Shown here piece by piece: positions 13,880 to 20,840 of a stretch of 20,868 nucleotides of DNA. Both the position numbers and the translations under genes were made by a program. The stretch spans positions 61,231 to 82,098 of the forward strand of contig MU647476.1 of assembly GCA_026770585.1 (NCBI GenBank). Direction: 5' to 3'. This stretch comes from Baffinella frigidus. Its lineage: Eukaryota > Cryptophyceae > Cryptomonadales > Baffinellaceae. The number at the start of each line of letters is the position of its first letter. Position 1 is the stretch's first letter. The notes beneath the pieces are model-generated. The model made no database searches. It saw only the letters and a list, made by a program, of their open reading frames with translations, and was not told the DNA's origin.

Positions 13880-13900
13880 ACTGTTGGTATTTGAAAAAGG
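13718..13900 (+). repeat. Four copies of a ~18-nt exon-like unit in CT repeats
   Basis: TGTTGGTATTTGAAAAAG|GT at 13812 and 13882, with diverged copies at 13724 and 13756, each preceded by a CT tract and CTGCRMAR and followed by GTCTCTC. One looks like a complete acceptor-exon-donor (CTGCGCAG|...|GTCTCT). A (CT)n microsatellite fills the spacers. Confidence 0.6.
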
Positions 13901-13919
13901 TCTTTCTCGGCAGGCCACG

Positions 13920-14060
13920 CTGCAAGGGTTCAAGGTTTCGGGGTTGGGGGTTGGGGTTAAAGGTTTAGGGTATAGGGTTTAGGGTTTAGAGTCTAGGGTC
14001 TAGGGTTTAGGGTCTAGGCTTTAGGGTCTAGGGTTTAGGGTTTGGTCTTTAGTGTTTAGG
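13920..14060. repeat. GGGTTTAGGGTCTAGGG array
   Basis: Degenerate TTTAGGG repeats in intron-like position; no gene. Confidence 0.8.
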
Positions 14061-14067
14061 GTTTAGA

Positions 14068-14222
14068 TACCGGATCATGGGCCACTTGGAAACGCTAAAC
14101 GCTACGCCCTAAACTCTAAACCCTGCACCCTAAACCCTTAACCCTAAATTAGGGGGTACTGGATCATGGGCCACTTGGAGGGGGGAAGCCCATTGACCGC
14201 CATGTTCTGGCAGAACATCCCT
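14068..14222 (+). repeat. Two 5'-edge copies of exon 14325-14409
   Basis: The far copy (14068) carries only YRIMGHLE. The near copy (14157-14222) carries YWIMGHLEGGSPLTAMFWQN and IP, with one in-frame codon inserted (ttc) and silent changes in Glu, Gly and Pro codons. Both carry the exon start. Confidence 0.8.
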
Positions 14223-14312
14223 TAAAATACATTTCAATGCGCTTTGTACCGGGGCGTTTGTACGGAGTCCCGCTCTAAATGTATTTAAGTCCCGCTCTAA
14301 ATGTATTTAAAT
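14222..14312. repeat. Repeat family D (inverse copy at 14700-14795)
   Basis: GCGCTTTGTACCGGGGCGTT, TGTACGGAGTCCCGCTCTAA and ATGTATTTAA recur in reverse orientation at 14700-14795. The exon at 14325 lies between the two. Confidence 0.7.
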
Positions 14313-14324
14313 TAAAGGGTGGAG

Positions 14325-14409
14325 GTACCGGATCATGGGCCACTTGGAAGACGGCAGCCCCTTGACCGCCATGTGGCAGAACATCCCCGGCATCACGTTC
14401 CTACCGCGG
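14325..14409 (+). CDS. Gene E exon, unknown family
   Basis: One base after ggAG, the frame reads YRIMGHLEDGSPLTAMWQNI then PGITFLPR and ends at donor GTGTGG. It is the only one of seven related copies that has both exon edges. Silent differences among copies at third codon positions, and an in-frame codon insertion in one, identify this strand and frame. The family is not recognised. Other exons of this gene were not found with confidence, so the gene is partial. Confidence 0.6.
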
Positions 14410-14610
14410 GTGTGGGGTTTAGGGTTAAGGGTTAAGGGTTGAGGAAGGTTGAGGGTTTGGTGTTGAGGAGGGTTGATGCTTTAGGGTTTAGGAGGGTTTA
14501 GGGTTTAGGGTTTAGGAGGGTTTAGGGTCTAGGGTTGAGGGTTTAGGAGGCTTGAGGGTTTAGGATTTAGGGTCCAGGATTTAGGGTTCAGGGTTTAGGG
14601 CTCAGGGATT
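14410..14610. repeat. GGGTTTAGGAGGGTTGAGG array
   Basis: Degenerate telomere-like intron filler; no gene. Confidence 0.8.
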
Positions 14611-14614
14611 AGAG

Positions 14615-14671
14615 GGCAGCCCCTTGACCGCCATGTGGCAGAACATCCCCGGCATCACGTTCCTACCGCGG
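14615..14671 (+). repeat. 3'-edge copy 1 of gene E exon
   Basis: GSPLTAMWQNIPGITFLPR with the same donor GTGTGG; identical to the parent from GGCAGCCCC onward. Confidence 0.85.
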
Positions 14672-14699
14672 GTGTGGAGTTGTGAGGTTGAGTGCTGAG

Positions 14700-14880
14700 C
14701 TTAAATACATTTAAAGCGGGACCCCGTACAAACGCTCCCCGTTAGATACATTTAGAGCCGGACGCCGTACAAACGCACCAGTACAAAGCGCATCGGGGTT
14801 AGGGTTTAGGGGTTAGGGGTGAGGGTTCAGGATTTAGGATTTGGGGTTGAGGGTTCAGGGAGTAGGGTCCAGGGATTAGA
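14700..14880. repeat. Repeat family D, inverted copy, then GGGTTTAGG filler
   Basis: Up to about 14795 the sequence is the reverse complement of the family D copy at 14222-14312. Telomere-like repeats follow. Confidence 0.65.
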
Positions 14881-14881
14881 G

Positions 14882-15130
14882 GGCAGGCTCTTGACCGCCA
14901 TGTGGCAGAAAATCCCCGGCATCACGTTCCTGGAAAGAGCGTTGAGGGTTTGGGGTTGAGGGTTGAGGGTTGAGGGCTGATGGTTGAGGGCTGATGGTTG
15001 AGGGTTTAGGGTTTAGGGTTTAGGGTTCGGGGTTTAGGGTTTGGGGTTTGGGGTTAACGGTATCACATTCCTTGAAATAGGGTTGAGTGCTCAGGGTTTG
15101 GGGTTTAGGGTGTCACATTCCTTGGAATTG
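14882..15130 (+). repeat. Three shorter 3'-edge copies of gene E exon
   Basis: 14882-14935 reads GRLLTAMWQKIPGITFLERA. 15059-15076 reads GITFLE and 15109-15130 reads GVTFLGI. Silent codon changes (ggc/ggt, acg/aca, ctg/ctt) predominate. Length falls with distance from the parent exon. GGGTTGAGGG filler separates the copies. Confidence 0.75.
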
Positions 15131-15459
15131 GGTGTAGGGTTCAGGGTCTAGGGTTGAGGGTGCAGGGTTCAGGGTTTAGGGCTCAGGGTTCAGGGCAGCA
15201 CAGTCGAAACTACGACGCCAGATTGCTCGAGGAAAACCGACGCCAGATCAACGCCAGATCTGGCGTCGTTGACTTAAGTATTCATGGGATTTCCCCTGAA
15301 AGATGTCAAAAGTGGATATTTCGAGCCCTCTGGCGTGGTAGATTGATGCCGAAAGCATGATGCGGAAATACTTCACAGTCAACCATCAAGACTATTGACA
15401 ATCGTCTGGCACCACACAGCGGGCTACGCAGGGAAAACATCTTCAGAATCAACTCATTT
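15131..15459. other. Unique sequence with a small palindrome
   Basis: Telomere-like filler to 15195, then unique sequence. AACGACGCCAGAT-type arms and the perfect palindrome ACGCCAGATCTGGCGT lie at 15251-15266. No gene recognised. Confidence 0.45.
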
Positions 15460-15580
15460 CCGGTTACCTTATCCGTAGGACCCCCCCCCCTATGTCCCTA
15501 CGGATTGCCTACCGTAGGATCGTAGGTCCTATCGTTTAAGGGTTATTCCAAATCCCTGGAAGTCCGCTGTGTGGGTGCGG
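15460..15580 (+). repeat. Repeat family C (see 13066-13186)
   Basis: CGGTTACCTTATCCGTAGGA, poly-C, TATGTCCCTACGGATT, CCTACCGTAGGA and GGGTTATTCCAAATCCC, the same order as the reverse copy at 13066-13186. Confidence 0.7.
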
Positions 15581-15693
15581 CAGGCAGAGCCAGCGAATTA
15601 TAGCTCTGCCTCTCTCGGGTTGACCAACTATTCTCAAGTTGACATGCTGTGTTTGCGGTAAAAATCCGGCAACTTTGGAGCGGGGAAGAGCCC

Positions 15694-15716
15694 GGGCTCA
15701 CCACATTGGTGAGCCC
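15694..15716. repeat. Hairpin repeat GGGCTCACCA/TGGTGAGCCC
   Basis: Perfect 10-bp arms around CAT, followed by ACTGAAGCAGAGCCAGG. Same family as 17484-17506 and 2552-2568. Confidence 0.75.
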
Positions 15717-15754
15717 ACATAGACTGAAGCAGAGCCAGGGGGGACTTTGATGCC

Positions 15755-15838
15755 TACAGGGGTGCCTCGCTCAGAAGAACATGCCACTCCCCTAGGGACT
15801 ACGGTAGGGCCCTAGGCATAGGCCTACTGGAGGGTCCT
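15755..15838. mobile_element. MITE family A, left two-thirds
   Basis: Left end and core (TAGGGCCCTAGGCATAGGCC) present; cut off after GGGTCCT. Its edge adjoins the exon-end copy at 15838-15893. Confidence 0.75.
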
Positions 15839-15893
15839 CAGTCTAGTGGAAAGCAACGGTTGGTCCCGGCGATTTCAACTTCAGCTCGGAAGA
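15838..15893 (-). repeat. 3'-edge copy of gene D last exon
   Basis: Minus strand RAEVEIAGTNRCFPLD and TGA, against NGAVKIAGTKRCGFTLE and TGA at 16258-16392. Val, Ala and Arg codons differ silently. Confidence 0.6.
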
Positions 15894-16028
15894 TAACTGA
15901 ATCAGTTCCTTTTCCATAGGAGGTTGAATAGGAGAATTTAGTTAGGGCATAGCAAACTTAATTAGGCGTCCTGATTTAATGAGAAACGGTACTTAGGGGA
16001 CTGATTCAGTTATCTTTCGAGATGAAAC
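15874..16028. mobile_element. Foldback element related to family B
   Basis: TTCAACTTCAGCTCGGAAGA and TAACTGAATCAGT are matched, with a few mismatches, in reverse at 15996-16028. Inside lies TTAATTAGGCGTCCTGATTT, a diverged family B core. Confidence 0.6.
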
Positions 16029-16108
16029 TTGAGCATAGTCTGACCGGCAAGTCAACCCGAGTGAGGCAGCGCTAGCGGTTCTCTCCCCCATGAACCAACA
16101 TGAAACAC

Positions 16109-16127
16109 ACACCGTTTGGTCCCCGCG
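16109..16127 (-). repeat. 3'-edge fragment of gene D last exon
   Basis: Minus strand AGTKRC (gcg ggg acc aaa cgg tgt), one silent change from the parent, located on its 3' side. Confidence 0.5.
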
Positions 16128-16257
16128 CTCATCTCACGCATCTCCAGGCTTGAGAGTAAAGAATAATTATCCACGCCAGGTCATAAGTTCCTTTTTCACA
16201 CACACTCGTTCGCGCTAAAAGTGTTTAGATGGCTTATCGCGGTACAGGTTTTTAAAT

Positions 16258-16392
16258 TCATTCAAGAGTGAAACCGCACCGTTTGGTCCCCGCGATTTTG
16301 ACGGCGCCGTTGTGGAGGTTGTGCTCCGGGACGTAGCAGCACGCGTAGTTGGGCGGCGAGACCCCCGCCCCCACCGCCGCCCCCACCAGCAT
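16258..16392 (-). CDS. Gene D, probable last exon
   Basis: Acceptor ggccgcAG (16394-16393) is followed by MLVGAAVGAGVSPPNYACCY, VPEHNLHNGAVKIAGTKRCG, FTLE and TGA. It has 44 codons plus stop and is phase 0 to the exon at 17697-17831. Features are a Gly/Ala/Val-rich start, a Cys-Cys pair and no low complexity. The family is not recognised. Two exon-end copies (16109 and 15838) lie on the 3' side and keep IAGT.RC in frame. Confidence 0.5.
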   Translation of the reverse strand: MLVGAAVGAGVSPPNYACCYVPEHNLHNGAVKIAGTKRCGFTLE

Positions 16393-16633
16393 CTGCGGCC
16401 ATGGAAAATAAGGGAAACGTTGTTCGTTCTGGCATATGGGGCCCCTCCACTCAGAACACTACGGGGCACGTCCCTGCCCGGAAATCCGGAGAGGGACGTG
16501 ACAAATTGCAGACTTATGGCGTGTTTACAAGGCAAGAATCCAGTAATTCATTTAAGCATGGTTCCTCGTGATGGGGCGATCCTAACAAAATAAAATAAAA
16601 TCATTACTGGAAAGGCCCTGAATTCAGATCTGG

Positions 16634-16710
16634 GAGACCTAGCTCTGTCTCGGTTAATCTGGGCTCCTCAGCTTCTCAGTTTTCACGCCAAAGTTGACGG
16701 GTTTGTACCA
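16634..16710 (-). repeat. Hairpin-repeat relative, inverse to 17495-17530
   Basis: Its reverse complement reads TGAGGAGCCCAGATTAACCG then AGACAGAGCTAGG, nearly the same as 17495-17530. It is followed on the plus strand by AAAGTTGACGGGTTTGTACC, shared with 2586-2605. Confidence 0.6.
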
Positions 16711-16832
16711 CAAAACAGGGAAATGAAGAAGAGCACGGCTCTGGCCTGGGGGCCCTTTTTGAAGTCGGAGGCAAGCCACATAGTGAATTTCGTGTCACGC
16801 GGGAAGCCTGCCGGCTGGGCTCGCTCCGCCCA

Positions 16833-16916
16833 AAAATCTCAACACCACCCCCAAACCCCCTGCGGCTGGCTTCGCCGAGCCAGCCGCAGGGGGTTTGGGG
16901 GTGGTGTTGAGATTTT
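16833..16916. repeat. Perfect 38-bp hairpin
   Basis: Arm 16833-16870 (AAAATCTCAACACCACCCCC through GCGGCTGGC) is exactly complementary to 16879-16916, with an 8-base loop TTCGCCGA. Confidence 0.9.
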
Positions 16917-17037
16917 CGGGCGTCGCCCTTAAAGTTTAGGCCTCCGGCGGCGATTCTTCGCCGAGCCAGCCGCAGGGGGTTTGGGGGTGGTGTTGAGATT
17001 TTCGGGCGTCGCCCTTAAAGTTTAGGCCTCCGGCGGC
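16870..17037. repeat. Perfect 82-bp direct repeat
   Basis: 16870-16951 and 16956-17037 are identical (both start CTTCGCCGAGCCAGCCGC and end CCTCCGGCGGC). Four bases (GATT) separate them. The right arm of the hairpin is therefore present twice. Confidence 0.9.
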
Positions 17038-17483
17038 CCCTGCGGGGGGCTTTTTTGTCGAAAAGGGTGGACGCGACAGCCTGTAGGACATGGTATCACG
17101 GAAATCTCCGTCTGCCCGTTATTTGTTCAAACGTTTGAACTTGGACGTGACCGTTCGAAAACGTCTGGTTCCGGTCAAGAAATGGATCACGACTCTCGTG
17201 GAAGGTCCTTTCCAACTCAGAAACGACCGGAAATCCGGTCGAGTGGACTTTTCTGGAACAAAACCAGGACGTGACCCGGTACAAAACCGGATGCGCGCGC
17301 GCCCGTGACACGAGGACACCAAGACACACTCCGAAATTCATATTCACGCATTTCGGTTACGTTTTGATGGACTTTTTAGGTACAAACTCAACGGCACGAT
17401 AGGGTTGGCCTGCGAAACCACAGAAATTTATGCTGACGCCCGTGCAGTTGCTTAAAAGGCCCTAAAGGGCCCCATCAACTTCC
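17038..17483. other. Unique sequence without a recognised gene
   Basis: Contains GACCGGAAATCCGGTC (17226-17241), shared with 5299-5314. Open frames here lack recognisable motifs. Confidence 0.4.
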
Positions 17484-17530
17484 GGGCTCCTCAAAATGAG
17501 GAGCCCAGATGAACTGAGACAGAGCTAGGA
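17484..17530. repeat. Hairpin repeat GGGCTCCTCA/TGAGGAGCCC
   Basis: Perfect 10-bp arms around AAA, then AGATGAACTGAGACAGAGCT. Same family as 15694. Confidence 0.75.
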
Positions 17531-17557
17531 GACACCCGGGACGGGGGGGCACCAGCA

Positions 17558-17677
17558 ATCAGAAGAGAACCAAATCGGGTTGGAGTTGAGCGATTTCCCC
17601 CCCCCGGACTGAACCCTCAGGGTTTAGTCCCGGTGAAATTTAATACAGGTGGCATATCCCGATTTGGTTCTCTTCTG
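17558..17677. repeat. Inverted repeat CAGAAGAGAACCAAATCGGG
   Basis: The 20-bp motif at 17561-17580 is repeated in reverse at about 17658-17677, with a loop of roughly 77 bp. It lies just 3' (minus strand) of the gene D exon at 17697-17831. Confidence 0.75.
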
Positions 17678-17696
17678 GTGGCTGGTGGGGGGGCAC

Positions 17697-17831
17697 CTGC
17701 GTCTGGAGCAGTCTTTGGGTTTGCTGCGCCGCCATCGACATCGGGGTGCCCGTCTTCTCGTCAACCCAGTCCTTGCCTGTCCAGACGATGTGCTTGTTGT
17801 ACACGTCGTCCTGCTCGAACGCGTAGAGATC
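17697..17831 (-). CDS. Gene D, exon 2
   Basis: Acceptor ctgccgcAG, then DLYAFEQDDVYNKHIVWTGK, DWVDEKTGTPMSMAAQQTQR and LLQTQ, then donor GTGCCC. 45 codons, phase 0 at both ends. This part would lie on the far side of the membrane from the N-terminus. The family is not recognised. Confidence 0.6.
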
Positions 17832-17952
17832 CTGCGGCAGGGTTCAGGGGGTTCAGGGTCCAGTGTTGCCGGGTTCGGGCTGCAGAGAGTTCACCGCCAG
17901 TCGCTCTGTGAGCTGCTGCCCGTTCTCCCCTGCTCACGTACGGAGGAACCCC

Positions 17953-18000
17953 CTCCCCCCCGCCGGTGAGACAGCTCCCCCTCCCCCCCGCCGGTGAGAC
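17953..18000. repeat. Tandem duplication CCCCCTCCCCCCCGCCGGTG
   Basis: Two copies of a 24-bp unit ending GGTGAGAC, separated by AGCT, within gene D intron 1. Confidence 0.75.
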
Positions 18001-18142
18001 CGCCCGTGCCCCAAGATGGTCCCACTGGCTCCTGCCCAATGGTCACGCTGCCTGCCTGCCACGTCGCTAACAGAAACCAGCATCCCGCTGTGGCGCAGTT
18101 CCGCAGTAGCCAAGACCAGACCGCACGCCTAAAAAATTCCAC

Positions 18143-18352
18143 CTGGTCCATCTGATGGTCGGCCTTGCCCAAGAAGGAGACCAGCACGCTGGCCACGCCC
18201 AGAACCGCCAGGATCATGAACGGCGCCGCCTTGCTCATCGATGAGGTCTTGGCCCGCGTCTGCTTCGCAGCCCCACCCTCCCCGGTTGGCCGCTGGTCAA
18301 TCGAGCCATATCCTGCTGGCGAAGCATCCGCGCTGCCGTCGTTCCCCCCCAT
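18143..18352 (-). CDS. Gene D, exon 1: single-pass membrane protein N-terminus
   Basis: ATG at 18352 and 70 codons to donor GTGGAA: MGGNDGSADASPAGYGSIDQ, RPTGEGGAAKQTRAKTSSMS, KAAPFMILAVLGVASVLVSF, LGKADHQMDQ. A 40-residue Gly/Ser/Ala-rich polar head is followed by one membrane helix (PFMILAVLGVASVLVSFLG, residues 44-62). Basic residues before the helix suggest the head is cytosolic. With 17697-17831 and 16258-16392 it would give a 159-residue protein. A TTG further upstream would extend it by 6 codons, but the ATG is preferred. Confidence 0.62.
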
Positions 18353-18387
18353 CAGAGCACCCCAAGCCAAAGCCCCCGCCGATGACC

Positions 18388-18580
18388 CCTCGAGAAGACG
18401 ACTTACAGGTCATGAGGCTCCAGGGCTTCGAAGGCCTCCAGCCATGGACGCTTCCTTAAAACACTTGTAATGGGGTGTCGTCCTTTTAAAATTGGCCTTT
18501 TACCGCAACTTTAGACGACGCAGCCACTTTCAACACTCCCCAAATGGACCACGATTTACAGGTCATGAGCCTCGGGCTCG
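18388..18580. repeat. Short direct repeat ACGAYTTACAGGTCATGAG
   Basis: ACGACTTACAGGTCATGAG at 18398 and ACGATTTACAGGTCATGAG at 18550, upstream of gene D. On the minus strand the first contains a GTAAGT donor-like site. Confidence 0.6.
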
Positions 18581-18736
18581 CAACTTCACTCAGATCGGCC
18601 ACTTTTGAGGACCCCCTCGGGGGTGCCAACCCGGCACCCCGTGGGGGTACTTGGGGCAGGCCCAGGGGGCAGGGGAGCGCCTGGCGGTCTTCTCTGTTGA
18701 CGCGAATGACACCCCCCGAAAAACTGCGAGATTTGC

Positions 18737-18804
18737 TCAAATTCGAGGACGACTTACGGCACTTTTGAGTTCAAATTCGAGGACGACGTTCGGCACTTTT
18801 GAGC
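18737..18804. repeat. Tandem ~34-bp repeat
   Basis: CTCAAATTCGAGGACGACTT-ACGGCACTTTTGAG is followed at once by TTCAAATTCGAGGACGACGT-TCGGCACTTTTGAG. A CCACTTTTGAGG remnant is at 18599. Confidence 0.75.
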
Positions 18805-19080
18805 CCCCCCTAAACCCTAAACACCAAACCCCTAACCCTAAACCCTAAACCCCAAACCCTAAACCCCAAACTCTAAACACTAAACCCAAACCCATAAACA
18901 AATACCCTTTATCCCTTACCCTACATCCTTAACCATTTACCCCAAACCCTAAACCCTAAACCGTCAACCACAGTTCATAAACTATAAACCAACAACCATC
19001 AACCATCAACCATCAACCATGAACCATCAACCATAAACCATAAACCATAAACCATAAACCATAAACCATAAACCATAAAT
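18805..19080. repeat. CCCTAAACCC and CCATAAACCATAAA array
   Basis: Telomere-like CCCTAAA variants grading into CCATCAACCATAAACC tandem units. Confidence 0.85.
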
Positions 19081-19289
19081 CCGAGCTCCACTCCGAAACT
19101 GATCTGGAAACAAGTATTGTTTTTTAACAATCTGGCCACGACAATTCCTCACAAAAGAACCAATTGTGCAGTAATTAAAGATTTGTAGTGTAGTAGTTAA
19201 AGAACCAATTAGGTAGCAAATTTCGTGAATAAAAGAAACGTACTCGTTTCCGCATGAAACCCCGTTTCCGCATGAAACCTTTAACTCCT
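19081..19289. other. Unique AT-rich sequence
   Basis: No gene seen. Two adjacent copies of CCCGTTTCCGCATGAAACC-type sequence occur near 19247-19280. Confidence 0.5.
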
Positions 19290-19435
19290 CAACCCTAAAC
19301 CATAAGAGCTCAACCCGAAACCCTGAAACCTGTATCCTGCATCCTAAACCCTAAACCCCAAACCCTAAACCTAAACCCCAAACCCTAGACCCTGAACCCT
19401 AAACCCCAAGCCCTGAACCCTAAACCCTGAACTCT
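19290..19435. repeat. CCCTAAACCCCAAACCC array
   Basis: Degenerate telomere-like repeats. Confidence 0.85.
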
Positions 19436-19640
19436 GTGGGTAGGGTAGGAGGTGGAGTTAGAATCCATCCGGAAAATGCTCGTATGAGCGGCCGGCACGG
19501 GGTACAGTAAGTGGCACAATGCGTAGCATGTGCTGCGCTGACGCTGGTTGTTTGGCAATAAATTATCAATCTCTCTGGGTAGGCTAACGAAAGACAAGGG
19601 GTTCCGTGGGACACGGTTCTCACACAGTTCAGAAACTCTA
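19436..19640. other. Unique island between telomere-like arrays
   Basis: About 200 bp of non-repetitive sequence with no recognised gene. Confidence 0.5.
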
Positions 19641-19805
19641 ATCCCGAAAACCCTAATCCCAAACCCCGAACCCCACATCCTGACCCCTAAATTCCAACCC
19701 CAAAACCTTCAACCCTAAACCCTAACCCCGAAACCCAAAACCCGAACCGCATATTCGTAACACCTGAACCCCAAACGAACCCCAAACCCTAAACCCTGAA
19801 CCCGT
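19641..19805. repeat. CCCTAAACCCCGAACCC array
   Basis: Degenerate telomere-like repeats; followed by TACCGTAGGATCCTACGG, a motif shared with repeat family C. Confidence 0.8.
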
Positions 19806-20030
19806 TCTACCGTAGGATCCTACGGAATGAATACCCGAAGCTCCCAGACCCGAAACAAGCCGTTTTGGGTTGCTGCCACCAGTCCTCGGAAGTGAACCAA
19901 ATCTCGGTCTATGATCGGAAACCAGAACTTAGGAACACAGATCGGATTGGGCCCCCCCGTCTTTTTTATTTTGTACCAGAGGGTTGACTAAATCTTGCGT
20001 TTATTCAACACTCTGGCACTTGTTTAAGAA

Positions 20031-20190
20031 AACAGACACCGGCCGATGTCGGAGCACCCGTTCTTATCCCTGAAGTGGTGAGGGGGTCAAATTTGACCTC
20101 CAACAGGTCCTAGGCAGGTCCTGGGGCCCTACGGTAGGGCGTATGCGCCTGCTCGCCACTTAAGGGGTATAGCCCAGATACCCCTGTACT
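20031..20190. repeat. Dispersed repeat, long copy (see 691-745 and 12351-12440)
   Basis: Combines AGACACCGGCCGATGTCGG, the 90-bp segment shared with 12351-12440, and AGCCCAGATACCCCTGTA. The copy at 691-745 has the outer parts without the middle. Confidence 0.65.
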
Positions 20191-20437
20191 GTTGTGTATT
20201 TCATTGTCGTAGTATCTGATCACCCCTGCATGCGCGCCGCCAGAGCCGCACACCGCTCTCTGGGGATACAACCCCGTTTAGGATGACTGGAGTGACTTCA
20301 TGTCATCCTGCACGCTGTTGTATCCCCTGACGCCCCTCCCCGTGCCACTCCCCATCACGCCTCAAAAGCAATTCCTTGGCGAGATGCAGACCCCCCATGT
20401 ACTGCTGCGTATTTCATTATCATAGTATCTGATCACC
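20186..20437. repeat. Direct repeat TGTACTG.TG.GTATTTCATT
   Basis: Copies at 20186-20224 and 20399-20437 share about 35 of 39 bases, ending AGTATCTGATCACC. Confidence 0.75.
20262..20327. repeat. Hairpin GGGGATACAAC/GTTGTATCCCC
   Basis: Perfect 11-bp outer arms with an inner AGGATGA/TCATCCT pair; a possible cruciform or small foldback element. Confidence 0.7.
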
Positions 20438-20478
20438 GTGAGGTCCTTCAGGTTCTTTTACCTCCCACCATTGCCGGA

Positions 20479-20526
20479 CACTGGAACTGCTTCTGCAAAA
20501 AGGCACTGGAACTGCTTCTGCAAAAT
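20479..20526. repeat. Tandem duplication CACTGGAACTGCTTCTGCAA
   Basis: The unit is repeated twice head to tail, about 25 bp apart. Confidence 0.8.
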
Positions 20527-20546
20527 GCTTCCTTTCGGATCACTTC

Positions 20547-20674
20547 AGACCTCGTTCATAAGAAACTGCCCCCCCGCTAGCTAGGACCACCATAGGGCCC
20601 TAGGCGTAGACCTACTGCAGGATCCTGTAGGGTCCTCTGGAGGTCCGGTTTCTCATGAGCGAGGTACCCCTGTA
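20547..20674. mobile_element. MITE family A copy, left tip lost
   Basis: Starts at ACCTCGTTCATAAGAAAC and ends ATGAGCGAGGTACCCCTGTA. The core is duplicated in part (CTGCAGGATCCTGTAGGGTC). Confidence 0.8.
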
Positions 20675-20704
20675 TCACCTCTGCATGCGAGCCTGACGCG
20701 CACC

Positions 20705-20782
20705 CAGCAGTAGGCCTATGCGTAGGGCCCTAGGGTGGTCCTATGGGGTTGGGCGCTTTCTTACGAGCGAGGTACCCCTGTA
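20705..20782. mobile_element. MITE family A, right two-thirds
   Basis: Core TAGGCCTATGCGTAGGGCCC and intact right end; left end missing. Confidence 0.75.
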
Positions 20783-20813
20783 CCGTTACACGCATTCACA
20801 CTATCATTGGTAG

Positions 20814-20840
20814 TGATGAAACCCCGTTCGGGTTTCATCA
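20814..20840. repeat. Hairpin TGATGAAACCC/GGGTTTCATCA
   Basis: Perfect 11-bp arms with loop CGTTC near the window end. CTGCATGCGCGCC follows, a motif also at 20226 and 20689. Confidence 0.75.

Noticed and set aside
13610-13933. 107-codon minus-strand frame with RERERE run
   Set aside because: It is the reverse reading of a (CT)n tract; only its last ten codons (13611-13640) resemble an exon edge.
17096-17347. Overlapping open frames near 17.1-17.3 kb
   Set aside because: Several frames are open on both strands with no protein-like features or supporting copies.
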